From Paragyromitra xinjiangensis (Eukaryota; Ascomycota; Pezizomycetes; Pezizales; Discinaceae), in NCBI GenBank assembly GCA_038503065.1, contig JBCAMK010000001.1, positions 1,364,001 to 1,428,000 on the forward strand: a DNA stretch of 64,000 nt, in the 5' to 3' direction. Made by a program: the position numbers and the translations under genes. The notes below the pieces were generated by a model that saw only the letters and a program-made list of their open reading frames with translations, had not been told where the DNA came from and searched no databases. This document shows, piece by piece, positions 1-12,733 of the stretch. Within the stretch, counting starts at the first letter, position 1. Each line of letters begins with the position of its first letter.

Positions 1-1415
1 ATGCTATTCAAAAATTTCTTAATCATGCATATAGGTATCGAGGTCGCCCGCCCCCTTGTCCAACAACACGCGAAATACTTCTGCGTATATACATGAGCGA
101 TCTGACCAGCAAGGAGAAATCTCTGACTCGTGCCCATCCTATTTTATCCAGGACTTATTGAAATTTTTTGCTGGAGGCGTACGAGGTACGAGCCCTAGAG
201 AGGCTAAAACCACGAGCAGATTAGGAAAACCCATAAATAAAAGGAGAATCGTCGAATTGAGCCTTATTAGAAGGCTTATATACTAGGCGGTATGCGGGTA
301 CGGGCCAAAGAAACTCTTCGGCATAACTTGTTTTTATTTTGATAGCTATTCCTTGTGATATCCAACGGGCTAGTTTTAGTTGTCGAGTGATTGATAATGA
401 TTGACTAGTACTTACCTTGGATTTGATCTACAGAGATTTCCTAGAGCTTCTTAGTATTATTTAGCTCGGGGAAGCTAGTGTTTTTTTCAAAGTACAGCAG
501 TAACAAATGAAAACTAAACTGGTGGATTGAAGGGGTTAACGTTTATCATGCTGTAAATGTGTATTAGGGCTGTAAGGTAATTTGGTCTATAGTAATAGAT
601 TTATGGGTTCATTCACAAGTTTTTGATTGCCTTACTACGCAAATACCTAGACCGTCTAGAGATTCTTAATGGCGAGTTAAGTGAGAATGAATAGAAGACT
701 TGATCTCACTGGGAGTATTCCCAGGTTCCTTATATACACGGCTTCTGACAGACACTTTTCCTGAGCCCACTTCTATGTTCCCCCATACTAGCAGTACTTT
801 CTATTCTATGAGCCGTTAGGAAGACGTTCTTCAACATTACATGTAAGTATATCAAGTCTTGGAATGGTGTAGGATACTTCTAAAATGTTATATATCTTGG
901 TATAGCTGCTGATCATGTGGAGAATGGGAGTGAATTGAACGTATGCTACAACTTTGAATTAGTTTAAAGGGGCTCCAAAGTGATTTCATATATGCTGTTC
1001 GAGCTCTAATTTGCTCGTCCGGGGTTTGTATGTCATTATGTGTATATCCCTGGTTCGCTCGGAGGCATGGTTCAAACCTGTAGAATGAATCACCTCTAGG
1101 AAAGAATTTGCCCTGCTGATAGCAGGTATTTGTCTCGATGGAGTATCGAGCAGGGGGCGCCTGAGCTATTATAAATCTTATATCTACAGTAGGAAACTTG
1201 GGCCCAATGATACATGCATTTTGAAATACATTAGGGTGGGAAAAGAGATGTCAAAAAGGTATATGCAAGAAAGCAAAAACATTTGATGAAATAGATCACG
1301 AAAAATATGTTTTCCCGGGATTATAAAGTAAACTTTCCCTTCTAACGCCGCGAAAACCTTTCACAAACATAATGTAGCCCTATATGGTAGAAACTACATG
1401 TGCATACGCCCCAAA
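1..1415. other. gene-free left flank
   Basis: AT-rich sequence without a convincing coding region. The longest forward ORF here (76 codons at 56-286) shows no domain, composition or splice context that supports it. One TACATGTA palindrome lies at 838-845. The last hundred or so bases are probably the 3' flank of the glycosyltransferase-like gene. Confidence 0.6.
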
Positions 1416-3274
1416 TCAATCTAATCGGTTTCCCCTCCCATCGCAAAACAAATCTTCAATGTCGAAATTATTTCTTAAGACTCTAACATCTGGGCATGAC
1501 GATATCACTTGTCGATATATCAGAGCGTCTAGCTCTAACTTATCCCATAGCATTGATCTCCCCCACCAATCTAATAAAGGCATCTGATTATAGATTGGGA
1601 GGTCTTCATCAGGAAGGTCTCCGAGGAGATTGTTCTTGTCCATCAAGGGTTTCTCGAAACCGTGCTTTGAGCGTGTATAGGATGGTTGTTCATTATGAAA
1701 CACCGCGAGAGCATTGCGAGGGAATGAGGGATAGAGCATTACGTATCCCTTGGCCCTGATAAAATCGATGAATGGCGTTGACCAAGAGCCTGCAACTTCT
1801 TCAGACATCACAAGACGTATAGGGATCGTTTTATTTGTGACAGTCCTTTCCGAAATAGGAAACAGGAGGTTTTTGGAAAAGAAAGAATGGAATTCAGACC
1901 AATGTTTTGGGAAATAAAGTGCTGCACGACTACTTGGTGCTGGGTAAAGGAATGGTGATTGCCCCGAAGGGATGGGGAAAGGCCAGGTTCCATTTAAGAA
2001 TGACGGCGGCTCTTCGAGGGATATACCGTATAGAGAGCTGGTGGCTGTGAGTTGGTAGGCGGAGTATTTGTATTCGAGTGTAGTAAAGAGGAGATAGTGG
2101 AAGTACCATTTTGAGAGTTCGATGTTTGCATCTAATATCAAAAGGAAGGTATTATCGTTACTCGGGTAGAATGATTCTACGAAGCGTATTGCGGTATCTT
2201 TTGCGGTCAACGCTGGGAGGAGCGGCCGCCGGATGAAGACGCGGGTAAGTGATGGGAATTTGTATCCCGAAATGAATGACTTGGTAAAGGCATGCAAAGG
2301 AGCAGATGGATCGAGAATGATGGTCAAACTCTTGGGGAGATGGCCGGCGGGATAAAAGGCGGACTCGAGGGATTTTAGAAGGCGTTCTAGATTTCCAGAA
2401 TGCTTATCAGCGTGGACCACGATTTCGAATGACGGTTTGTTCCATGCTGGGGTGGTCAAGGTATTGATTAGTTATTATTTCTTCTTGGGAGCTATGATGG
2501 AGGTGGAGTAAAATTTGGTGGGAAACATAGGGGATAAATACCCCCAATAGACCCGCTGTCAAGTTTTGTGATCCATCTTAGGTCGTTTGCTGCGTTTTCA
2601 GGAAGCTCTATTGTTTGCATCTGAAATTGTCGAGTCGTCTTCCGCGCAGCTTCGACAAACCACTCTTCCTCATGATCCATGGAAAACAGAGTCGCTTGAG
2701 GATGGATAAAATCGTGTAGATGCCTCAACCCAATCCTGATAGCTATCTTCAGTCGGTCCTCCGACATGCGGTTAGCGAAATCTGCCCGTGCATCGTGAAA
2801 CATCGCTTTACAGCCCCCAGCCCCTCCAGCAATTCCGTTGAGCTCTCTGAATAACTCAATGTCTATGTCATCTCTTCCTACAAACGCAAAGTGTACGTTG
2901 CTCCTCCTAGAATCGGCCATTTCACAAGCAATCCCTGCAAGCTTGCTTGCAGCTTCTAGGCTCTCTGCTGCAAAGAGAACATTTCTGTTGAGGGGCCTGC
3001 TTCCACTTTTCAAACGAGAAAGCGAATCGAAAAGGGTTGAGAATTTGATAGGGATAGTTTCCTTTGATCTGTGGAAATTCGCTGGACTCGGGATGTGGCT
3101 CCATGGTGTGGTGACTGAATTTAAGATGAGGTAAAGTAGGAATACTATTATCGTCCAACACAAGTATGTTGCTCGACGGCTGCGGCGGGGGAGGCGGAAG
3201 GTTAAGTAGGGTAAACCGGTACGCCTTTTCCATGCGTGATCATGGAGGCCATGGCGGTCGAGAGGGGGAGCCAT
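1416..3274 (-). CDS. GT2-like glycosyltransferase, type II membrane protein
   Basis: Two exons, 3274-2542 and 2446-1416, give 587 residues. The 95-nt intron has donor GTATTT, branch AACTAATC and acceptor CCCCAG; removing it joins the frames as LDSGSIG-AWNKPSFEIVV. A basic N-terminal tail is followed by one membrane segment at about residues 37-54 (CWTIIVFLLYLILNS), so a type II Golgi or ER orientation is expected. The C-terminal part resembles the fungal glycosyltransferase family 2-like proteins: a beta strand (FEIVVHA), then an acidic segment LILDANIE at about 347-354 that may be the nucleotide-sugar site. Donor and acceptor substrates are unknown. It is transcribed divergently from RPN1. 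The family call rests on my recollection of related fungal proteins and on overall layout; the enzymatic activity is inferred. Confidence 0.83.
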
Positions 3275-3745
3275 CTAACTACCATCAACGAGTATCACAG
3301 CGCGGAGGAGACGAACAATTGCGAATGTTCTGGGCGAGGGATCGAATAGTTGAGCAATTAGAGCGCGTGGTATAGGATAGCAGCTATGGAGACGGTAGCG
3401 AGAGCGATAAATATGATACCGAATCGCTCGATAACATCAACAGCGCGATCGCTTGGTTATCCGTGGAGCCGTGGAGCCATTTTGACACCTCGGTGGAGAG
3501 TTTGGATACATGGTGGTGAGGCTGCTCCGGAATCCTTAGTAAGACGTGGGGCCAAGCAGCGCGAGAGGTTACGCTACTCACTCCCGCTCAACTGTACATC
3601 ATTCTCCCACCTTCACCCTCTATCCTAGCATCACCGACCCTACTCCGCTCTCCATCCACCCACTCATCTACCATCCATCCATCCATCCATCCATCTCCAT
3701 CTCCGCCTCCCTAATATATCCAGCGTCAAGCTCCTGCGCAGCATT
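3275..3745. promoter_or_regulatory. shared divergent promoter, GT2-like gene / RPN1
   Basis: The 471 bp between two divergent start codons must contain both promoters. It is pyrimidine-rich on the RPN1 side and carries a CCAT microsatellite just upstream of the RPN1 ATG. I see no clear TATA box and no obvious proteasome control element (GGTGGCAAA). Confidence 0.6.
3671..3694. repeat. (CCAT)6 microsatellite
   Basis: Six perfect CCAT units, flanked by degenerate CCATC/CCACC copies from about 3653. It lies in the likely 5' leader of RPN1, about 50 bp before the start codon. Confidence 0.95.
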
Positions 3746-6700
3746 ATGGGCAAGGAGAGCGATAAGTCGGCAAAGCTCGACAAAGGCAAGGGAAAAGCCG
3801 TTGACACTCCGGATAAGAAGGATGTCGACCCCTCCAAGCCCACCACCGAAAAGTCTTCAAACAATACGAAGAAGGATAAGAAAGATGAGCCCCAGGAAGG
3901 TATGTTAATCGCTCGGGGGGTGGAGCTAAATTTTGATGAAGTTGACGATAGTGTAGAAGAACTATCAGAAGAGGACCAGCAGTTGAAGTCGGAGCTCGAA
4001 ATGCTTGTGGAGCGATTAAAGGTTATTTTCTTACACTTACTAGATATCGAGGATATCTCTTCTGATTGATTAGTGCAGGAGTCAAATACCGAACTCTACA
4101 AACCTGCTTTAGAAGCCATCAAGACCTTCATCCGGACATCAACCTCGTCGATGACAGCTGTTCCCAAGCCCCTCAAATTCCTACGGTCTCACTATCCATC
4201 AATGACTGAACTTTACGAGAAATGGCCGGCAGGAGATGACAAGGTCGGTTTTTTGTCTTGGATGATGGGAATGTTAATGACTAATATCAACAGATCGCAC
4301 TTGCTGATGTCCTCTCGGTTCTGGGAATGACCTATTCAGACGAAGATACCTTAGATTCGCTTAAATATAGACTTCTTGCCCCCACCGAAGACCTTGGTTC
4401 ATGGGGACATGAATATGTTCGGCATTTAGCCCTCGAAATTGGTGCAGAATATGCATCCCGTTCAGAGAAGGAGGCGGACACAAAAGATTTGACCGATCTG
4501 GCATTGGATCTCGTACCTTTTTTCCTTAAACATAATGCAGAGGCCGATGCAGTAGATCTGTTATTGGAGCTGGAAATTATCGAGAAGTTGCCAGAGTTTG
4601 TGGATGAGAACACTTATCAGAGAGTAGGCCTGTACATGGTTAGGTATGAACAACTTTTGTTTAGATGTGATAGTTTTTATAAGAATGGTAATGGTAATGC
4701 TAATATGGCTTCTAGCATGGTTCCTCTGCTCTCTCCTCCCGACGACAAAACCACCCTCGAAACTGCACACAGTATTTATCGCAAGTACAATAAGCTGGCA
4801 CAAGCTATTACTCTTGCTATTCGCCTTAATGATCTAGCCTTGATAAAAGAAGATTTCGATGCAACAGATGACAAGGTCCTCAAGAAGCAACTTGCTTTCC
4901 TTGTCTCTCGGCAGCAAATTTGGCTCGAACTCAAAACACCTGAAACACCTGATGAGGAAATCAGTGATTGTCTTAACAATGCTCGTTTGTCCGACTATTT
5001 CGCTGCACTCGGAAAAGAACTGAACATCCTCGACCCTAAGACCCCTGAAGACATATATAAATCACACCTCGAAAGCTCGCGTGGTGGTCCTGGCGGAACC
5101 GTGGACTCGGCGAAACAAAACTTGGCGAATAGTTTTGTCAACTCATTCGTTAATGCTGGATTTGGGACTGACAAGCTGATGCTTGTAGAAGATGAAAGCA
5201 ATAGCTGGGTTTACAAGAACAAAGATCTTGGAATGTTGAGCGCCACTGCCAGTATCGGGATGTTACACCAGTGGAATGTGGAGATTGGGCTAGGCATCAT
5301 CGATAAGTACATGTATGGTGCAGAGGATCATATCAAAGCTGGTGCTGCTCTCGCCATTGGCATCCTAAACTCTGGCGTTCGGACGGAGTCTGATCCCGCG
5401 CTGGCACTGCTTGGCGATGGGGATTATATTGACAGCAAAAGTCCGCATGTCAGGGTAAGTGCTATCATGGGTCTTGGACTAGCTTACGCCGGATCTCAAC
5501 GAGTTGATGATCTTTTGGACCTTCTTCTGCCCATTGTCAGCGACACGGCGCTCTCGATGCATATTTCAGCTATGGCAGCTTTGTCGCTAGGGTTGATTTT
5601 CGTCGGTTCAAGCAATGGTGATATCACGAGTGCAATCCTACAGACTCTTATGGAACGGGATGATGCCCAGCTGAAGGATAAGTGGGGCCGTTTCCTTGCC
5701 CTTGGTTTGGCTCTGCTGTTCATCGGTCGGCAAGAAGATGCAGATGCTACCCTGGAGACACTGAAGGCCATCGAGCATCCGATTGCTAAGCATACCGGAG
5801 TCCTAGTGGATGCCTGCGCTTATGCAGGAACTGGCAATGTTCTCAAGTTCCAGAGTATGCTGCACCTATGCAACGAACATATTGACTCCTCTGAAGATGA
5901 GAAGAAAGACGACGATCTTTTCCAATCATATGCTGTGATTGGACTGGCTCTCATCGCTATGGGAGAGGACATTGGTGCAGAGATGGCCCTTCGACAGTTC
6001 GGTCATTTGATGCATTACGGCGATGGTGTAATTCGTAAAACTGTACCTTTGGCTATGGGTCTTCTTAGCGCATCGAACCCACAGATCAAGGTCTACGATA
6101 CACTCTCTCGATATTCCCACGACAACGATATCGATGTTGCGATAAATGCGATATTTGCCATGGGTTTGGTTGGTGCAGGGACAAACAATGCGCGTCTGGC
6201 TCAGTTGTTAAGACAGCTTGCTAGTTACTACCATAGGGATCCTAATTCACTATTTATGGTCAGGATAGCACAGGGTTTGGTACATATGGGTAAGGGAACG
6301 CTGAGTGTAAACCCATTCCACACCGATCGCAGCGTCTTGAGCAGAGTGGCTACAGCTGGCCTGGTTACGGTGCTCATTAGTTTGGTGGACGCTAAGAGTT
6401 GTAAGTAGCAATATCTTTCTAGCGTCCTGGGCGGCATTTTGGCTAACATATAGGTAGTTGTTCTTGATTCTGCACACTATCTGTTGTACTTCCTTGTAAC
6501 AGCTATGCATCCCCGCTTCCTCATTACTCTAGACGAAAATCTACAGCCCCTCCCGGTGAACGTTAGGGTTGGGCAAGCCGTAGATGTAGTTGGACAGGCC
6601 GGAAGACCGAAGACGATCACTGGTTGGCAAACTCAGAACACCCCTGTTTTGCTAGCGTATGGCGAGAGGGCAGAGCTCGAAGACGACGAATACATCTCTC

Positions 6701-6823
6701 TTAGCAACACTCTAGAAGGGCTTGTGATCCTTAAAAAGGTTGGCCATCCCTATTCCCGAGAACGATATTCCGGGAGAAAATACTAACTATCGTTAGAACC
6801 CTAACTGGGAAGGGAGGGACTGA
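3746..6823 (+). CDS. RPN1: 26S proteasome regulatory subunit RPN1 (PSMD2)
   Basis: Largest base subunit of the 19S particle, a scaffold for ubiquitin-receptor and shuttle-factor docking. Seven exons: 3746-3899, 3957-4021, 4079-4243, 4294-4643, 4716-6400, 6458-6738, 6797-6823, giving 908 residues, the normal size. After a Lys/Asp/Ser-rich N-terminus come the conserved blocks [20 protein letters not shown] and LPKFLRSHY-type helices, then the proteasome/cyclosome repeats ([29 protein letters not shown]) and the signature C-terminus [20 protein letters not shown]. Splicing restores family motifs at each junction ([24 protein letters not shown]). The last exon encodes only NPNWEGRD after a perfect TACTAAC branch site. 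Introns 1 and 4 are multiples of three without stops, so unspliced reading would look coding. Intron 1 ends in TAGAAG, a tandem acceptor. Confidence 0.98.
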
Positions 6824-7713
6824 AACTATTGATTCAAGATTAGGAAGTAGCTTCTGTGGACGAAACCCTTTCGAGTTAAACACCACAGCTTGAGAAAAAT
6901 TCGGTGGTTCTTTGGTGGATAGAGGAGAAAGTTTACACCATTGAGTGTATCTGTAAAGTAAATATGTGAATGACCTTTTTTTTTTTTGCTAGGTTCACTT
7001 GCATGTCCATGTTGATTAGTAGGTCGATGTGTCGAGTGATATATAGTGAAGTTAATTTCAGGGAGTGGATTCACTCACTAAAAACATGACTAAAAGTATG
7101 GGGCTCTTTCTCATCAAAGCTTTATGGCCAGTATGTATGTGAGCCACATAAAATTAATTTCAAATGCAAAAATAGAACACATCGACTATTCAAGGAGTAG
7201 AGATTTCATTTTTGATCGGGAAGGATCTTCTTTTTCTTGATGTGCCACGAGATTCCATAATCTCAAGTTTCCCGGCTTCGCTAATTATAATACAGTGCTA
7301 TCAAACAGCGAAATTTGAAGGCGAAAAAATAGAAGATACAAATGAAAATGAAAATGAAAATGAACCTCCCAATCGAAAAGTTCACACAAAAGCAAGAAGA
7401 TGCCTCCCAAGCCTATGAAAACCCTAGTCAGTAAGAAGGAAAGGCTGAACAAAGTACGAACCCATATCATACAAGAAATTTGCTTTTGACCCAAAGATCT
7501 CTATTCTGGGATATTGGCGATGTGCTAGGGGCCGAGATATGAAGATGATACAAATCTTCACATGATAGTTCCCACAGTGAATCGTACCTTCCCATCTTCA
7601 TATCCCAACCCCTAGGATTTTCGTAATCCACACCACAAACACCAAGTGCCCTCTTCCAATACCATGATACATACCTTCAACATGAATCGCTAACTTAACA
7701 CCGACGTCAGTAC
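6824..7713. other. convergent intergenic region RPN1 / PRELI gene
   Basis: This is the 3' flank of both neighbours. It is AT-rich, with a T10 run near 6977-6987 and the AAAATG repeat noted separately. No coding region seen. Confidence 0.6.
7341..7364. repeat. AAAATG short tandem repeat
   Basis: About four units of AAAATG in the 3' region between RPN1 and the PRELI-domain gene. Confidence 0.9.
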
Positions 7714-8619
7714 TTACTTCCTTTCCATAGTGAAATCCTCCATTAACTCCCTCTCTAGACCTTCTCCCCTCCAGACTTTCTTCCATCTTTCCCATCCACC
7801 ACGCCGCTGCTCCCTCAGTACACCAACCATTCCTCTCTCCCTCAGTTGCTCCAGAACAACCTTCATTCCCTCTCTGCTCCTTCCAAGTCCTTCCCTCATC
7901 CTTCTTACACCGACCAGCTCAATAGACCTCTGCACAGAGCCTGTAGTCCAATTGCTAAAGAATCCCTTCTTCTCTTCTCCCGCATCCCGCAACGGCTTCC
8001 CAGAGCCTAGCCGCGACTCAAAACGGACGATAGTTTGCACGTCTGTCCTGCCCTCCTCCTCTCTTGCCAGAGAGCAGTTGATGGTGGAGGGGGTGTACAC
8101 CTGGCTCTCAACAACACTCAAAACACCCTCCCAGTCCAGATTGCGAGTCTCAGTTTCGAGACGTTGGTTTTTAACGTCGACAATAGATTTCTCGAGGATG
8201 TAGGATTCCTTGATTTTCGGGAGGAAACGGGCGACGGAGGCAGGGAGCTTGCCACGTTTGAGGTGGAGGCGTGTCATGTGTAGATTTCCGGTGACGGGGT
8301 CGAGGTGAGATGAAAGAGTATCGGTGGAAATGACATGGGTGGAGTAGGGGCTGAGTATGTTAACGTTGTGAGATTCTTTTGGGAACAGAGACTCTCACTT
8401 AGGATAGCGAAGAAAATAGGCGAGCGTTACAGCGGGCCATTGGTAGCTGTAGTGGATGAAGTGTTAGCAATCTTGTTCCATCAAAAGTAAACGTGCAGAT
8501 AACGCGATTCTAAGACAGAGAGCTAGCGAATCCCACAATCGGAATGCCGATGGAGGAGGGATGAGATTTCAATAGGGACTATACTCATAGGAAAAAGCGT
8601 TCTCGTAAAACTTGACCAT
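7714..8619 (-). CDS. PRELI/MSF1-domain lipid transfer protein (Ups family)
   Basis: Three exons, 8619-8585, 8446-8399 and 8350-7714, give 239 residues. The spliced N-terminus reads MVKFYENAFSYDYQWPAVTL followed by AYFLRYPNPYSTHV, the hallmark opening of PRELI/MSF1 proteins, then RLHLKRGKLPASVARFLP and SYILEKSIVDV. Proteins of this family, partnered with Mdm35 in yeast, carry phosphatidic acid or phosphatidylserine across the mitochondrial intermembrane space. The C-terminal third is longer than in yeast Ups1 (175 residues) and rich in Arg, Glu and Gly. Introns are 138 and 48 nt with GTATAG and GTGAGA donors. The stop codon lies inside a perfect donor-like hexamer, GTAAGT, so an alternative 3' splice is conceivable. 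Which Ups paralogue this is cannot be settled by eye. Confidence 0.92.
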
Positions 8620-9279
8620 ATTGACCGTTCCGTGTCGTTCGACTTTCACAATCAAGCTTCGGTCGAGTCTTTTGGTTTAACCGTAGTTGACTGACGGCGT
8701 GGACGATCGTGTGCTGTTTAATAACGTTTCTTGAAATGCGGGGTTGCCACCACCGAGCACCGTTTGCAGATCCGTGCAGTATGTCACGGTGACGGAGTTG
8801 GCTGATAGGACAAAGAAAAGAGATGCGTGAGAACGTTGGCCAGCGCTCGCTGAGGGGTGGGGATCTGGTGGAGAGCGCACGAAGACGCTGAACACTGCGG
8901 GAGAAATCCCCCAGGTTCTCTTTTCAATTATCGGAGGACGGGAAACGTCGGCAGCCAAGCAAGGAAGGTGGGGAGACTGGAACGTATGATACTGTATAAG
9001 AAACAAATTCACGCTTTACCAAATTACTGAACTCTAAAGAATCGCCAGTTCTCAGAATTTGAAGGACAATATATCTTTATTTCAAGGTCCATTGGTCATT
9101 AGTCCTGCAGAGAATTCAAAATGCAGCCGCAGTCGCAATTCTGATATTTACGACTCAAATCTCAGTAGTCTCGAGCACGTGATCATGCCAAGAGAAATTT
9201 CCTTGCCCCAAGAGCCGCAACGCATCCCACCAAAACGCCCGATCTCACGAATCACGACCCCTCCACCGCTGCTGTTACG
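8620..9279. promoter_or_regulatory. divergent promoter region, PRELI gene / MRP20
   Basis: 660 bp separate the two start codons, both of nuclear genes for mitochondrial proteins, so a shared promoter is plausible. A 111-codon minus-strand ORF at 8677-9012 has no recognisable feature and is not called. No strong core-promoter motif was identified. Confidence 0.5.
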
Positions 9280-9946
9280 ATGGTTAAATTCGGAAACAAG
9301 AGGATTTACCTGTGCGTACTTTCTTCTACCTCTTGCACACTTCCCTCTACCATAATCTAACACCTCAATGATAGGCCAAACTTCACCCTCGCCCTAGTGC
9401 GGACAACCCATCTCCCACCCAACTTCGCACAGTTTATTGTACCTCTCAACATCAACAAACTTGACCTAAAGGACTACCTATACCATGCATACGGTGTCGA
9501 GTGTTTAAGTGTTCGTTCATATATCGAGCAACAGAAGATTGCGCAGTCGAAGCCCCACCAGGGTGGGAGACATGTGGAATGGTACCGGCCTAGGGCAATT
9601 AAGAAAATGACGGTGGAGCTGGCAAAACCGTTTGTATATCCTGAGGAGCCAACGGATTTCACAGCGTATGACTCACTTTTTGCTGCTATCTTGAAATTCA
9701 ACCAAGCTGATCTCACTTCTACTTGACCTGGCAACGCTAACGATCTATTTTCTTGTGTTTTTTGCGAACAGATGGAATAAGGAAAGTTATGACCTTCTGA
9801 AGAAGGAGCAAGAAAAGTATAGTGAGAGGTTCGGCCCAGATGCCGCGAAGAGGCCGTCTGCAATACGTGCCAAGATCCGACGCCAGGCGGAAGAGCTCCT
9901 GCTAAAGAAAGAGACGGTTGAGGTGGAGAAGGAATTGAAGGCTTAG
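9280..9946 (+). CDS. MRP20: mitochondrial large ribosomal subunit protein uL23m
   Basis: Three exons, 9280-9311, 9375-9665 and 9772-9946, give 165 residues. The joined start is MVKFGNKRIYL-PNFTLALVR, followed by a compact uL23-like alpha/beta domain (FIVPLNINKLDLKDYLYHAY, then VRSYIEQQK) and a charged C-terminal helix. The second junction joins DFTA to WNKE, the expected run in fungal Mrp20 proteins. uL23m sits at the polypeptide exit of the mitoribosome. Intron 2 (106 nt) uses donor GTATGA and a CGCTAAC branch site; reading through it gives a false stop. It is divergent from a second mitochondrial gene. Confidence 0.9.
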
Positions 9947-11330
9947 GGAATCGGTTTGGTGTGAGTAAATGGGTATATTGGTAATAGATGAGATCTCATT
10001 TTTGAGAAATGAGATACATGTATAGTGAAGGCATAAGCACTACATGTATGTATTTAGATAGCAGTGGGCAAGTCAAAATTGAGTATAGTGAATGGCCGAG
10101 GGCGGTTAGCATACCGCACCTCTTTCTATGTATTATATATCGAGGTAAATAGCAATGCGACTAACTCCCCCGGGATTCCCCAGCGGATCTAGTATAGTTC
10201 TCCAACGAGACGGAAACAGTGCCTAAGCTAGCGGTATCAATGGGAACCTAATATTTCTGGCTCCTGTAGTAGTTTGATATCTTGGTGAGATGCAGTTACT
10301 ATCGATAAAAGCTGTCATGTAATATCACTCGAGTGATTTTTCCATCGAAAAAGTCGACTAAGTCACTAGTTATCACTTGGTAGAACCAGCTACTCCAAGC
10401 TCGACAAGCTTCAGCTTATAATTTGAGTCCAGAAACCAGACCCAAGAATATTTCGACCACTCCTAATCTGAGTATCAATGGAGGAATTACATGTAGGTTT
10501 GATAAACCTGGCTAGGAGGACTTAAAACTCCAGCATCTAATTTTATGGTGAGCTAGGGCCTTTATGGAAAGTCTTGTGTTCTCGTGAAAATTTTCGAGCC
10601 CTCTCGAGCCCTTAGTCCAGATACATGTATCCTCGTTTTCCTCTTACTGAAAATTCCCCACAGCTTTGGCCCTGGCCAAAGGCAGTCCCGGAAAACGCAC
10701 CATCGTACTACTATAGCTTGAGGACAAGGAATCTTATGTGAGATTCTAAGAGCTGAGACTAACACTCACACCTAGGACCAGGAAAAGGCAGCTCCTCTTT
10801 GTTCAATGAGCGCGCGTGCTGAGGCTGATCGTGGGGAGGAGATGAAGGCTGCAACTACATGTAGTCTTTGGTGGTGGCAAGAGTCAAAACTTCTCTCCGA
10901 AGAAGCCGGGGGCATGGTTTAGGGGTGAAACTTTCAAATTATTTTTCTAATCCAGCGGATCCTCTATCGCTTAGTGGATTGGGATCCTTTATAGCACCAG
11001 CGTCGAGAGAAATATTTTCGTTGAACGACACCAACATCAGTGATCTACCAAAAATACCCCAGTTTGGAGTGAATGCCTAGCATACTGATATTGTATATAG
11101 TTGTCTAAAGATTCGAAGCAGTTATCAAGCACCATTAAATTTAAAACATTAGACTCTATAATATGGTACAATAAATACGTTGAGTAACTCAAGAAATCAT
11201 TGCTAATTAATGTATATATAAAAATGCCCCCAGATATACGCCAAATGATTTTTTTCCCCGCCTACCTTCTATCCAAACAACCCACCACTAGTACAACTTT
11301 TCGCACCCTATTATGCCAACTCTCGCAATT
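9947..11330. other. convergent intergenic region with TACATGTA cluster
   Basis: 1.4 kb without a supported gene between MRP20 and ERD1. It contains five TACATGTA palindromes (10015, 10041, 10488, 10622, 10856), the densest cluster in the window. A 70-codon ORF at 10868-11080 has no support. Confidence 0.6.
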
Positions 11331-12733
11331 TTAATCCTCAATAATCTTCACTCCAAACTCCTGCAACTGCATCCCCTCTCCACCTTCTAACAATCCCAGA
11401 CCCCCTCCAGCTCTTGACCCAACCCACTCCTTCTCGACCCTAAAAAAAGTCCACACCCACCTCCTAAACACCTCCAACAATTCCAAAATAAAAATACCGC
11501 CCTCCATCTCATTAATATAATCTAAATGCGGACTTAACTTAAAGCTCCAAGTAGCCCTAAGCAAGAAATCGAGAATAATAGCACTGTAATAAAACTCCTT
11601 TGCTACAAAATAGCGATTATGTCTCAGCCCCCACGGATAATCTCCCGAAGAACGTCTCGAAGAAAACAACGTCAGCTCCCAATCCCGCGCTACGTCCCAG
11701 TAGAATGAGAAAAATGAGTTAAAAATCACAAAGAACAACCATGTCCGGGAAAGTGTCGCTTGTGTGAACATATGTGGCTCGTTGGGATCGAAACCTCGTT
11801 GCAGAGCAGAGCAGATAATAACAGGCAATGCTGAGGCGTATTTGCACGAATTGGCGAGATGAGTACGTCGGTCTGTGGCGCCTTTGCGGCGAGCGCGGAC
11901 GTACTCGGTTAGACACTGTCGTAACCGTATCATGTATGGCAACGCCATTACGGTGGGGACCAGATATGCCCCACCGCAAGCCCGATCAGGGCTGATGTTG
12001 GTTGAAGAATGACCGCTTAAGAACATACAGACACAAACAGAAAAGTCCCCGAGAACTCTTGCGTATGACGTCAAGGCATCCGCAAGGAGGATGTCGGCGA
12101 ATCGCAGATCGGGATGGATGCCGCCGATAATGATCCGCCGGAGCATTCTAGGGTTGAGAAAAAGCAATTAGATTTGGCACCCAAAAGAATATGTTGCAGT
12201 TTTGTTCCGGAACGGTCGTGGGGGCATAACACCCTACACAGCTCGTCCGTGGGCAAAACAATAGCAAGATTGGACATACCGTAGAAACCTCCATCGGCCT
12301 CTCTTATGCCACCCCCCAAACGGCCACAAGAATATGCCCATAATCGCACCAAATAACAACAGTGGCAAGACCTCCCATCTTCTCACCATCTCCTCATTCC
12401 CAGCCGTAAACACCCAAAAAGCCACAATGTTCAGTCCAAAAAGCGCTGTCAAAAGAAATGCCAGTTGATATACGGAACGGTATAATGGAGGCTCATTCGA
12501 ACCACGGGTGTACCGTAACATCGGCCCGGCTTCAATTCGGATGATCTGAAAGTAATGTAAATTGAAGCCGAAAAGCCATATGCCTATTTCGATGAGGATT
12601 CCATCAGCGCGCAGGAAATTTCGGGATTTGGGCGTGCTCGGGACAGACCTATGATGAATATTAGGAGAACTCGGTAGGGGAGCGGAAGGATGATGCTGAG
12701 TGACTCGGGAGAGCCGTGCGACTCCAGTTCCAT
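11331..12733 (-). CDS. ERD1: ERD1-like EXS-domain Golgi membrane protein
   Basis: Three exons, 12733-12649, 12583-12280 and 12147-11331, give 401 residues. The spliced start MELESHGSPESLSIILPLPY leads into a membrane segment (VLLIFIIGIWLFGFNLHYF). Several further hydrophobic helices follow (QLAFLLTALFGLNIVAFWVF; VLPLLLFGAIMGIFLW). The EXS domain is marked by DILLADALTSYARVLGD, by FFSFYWDVARDWEL, and by the loop around YPWGLRHNRYF. Yeast Erd1 is needed for retention of luminal ER proteins and correct Golgi glycosylation, probably through phosphate recycling; the same role is inferred here. Yeast Erd1 is 362 residues, so the length fits. Introns are 65 and 132 nt. RFA2 lies 400 bp away on the same strand. 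Confidence 0.9.

Noticed and set aside
1040..1085. tRNA-like B-box (GGTTCAAAC)
   Set aside because: The flanking bases do not form a T-stem and no A-box or acceptor stem could be found.
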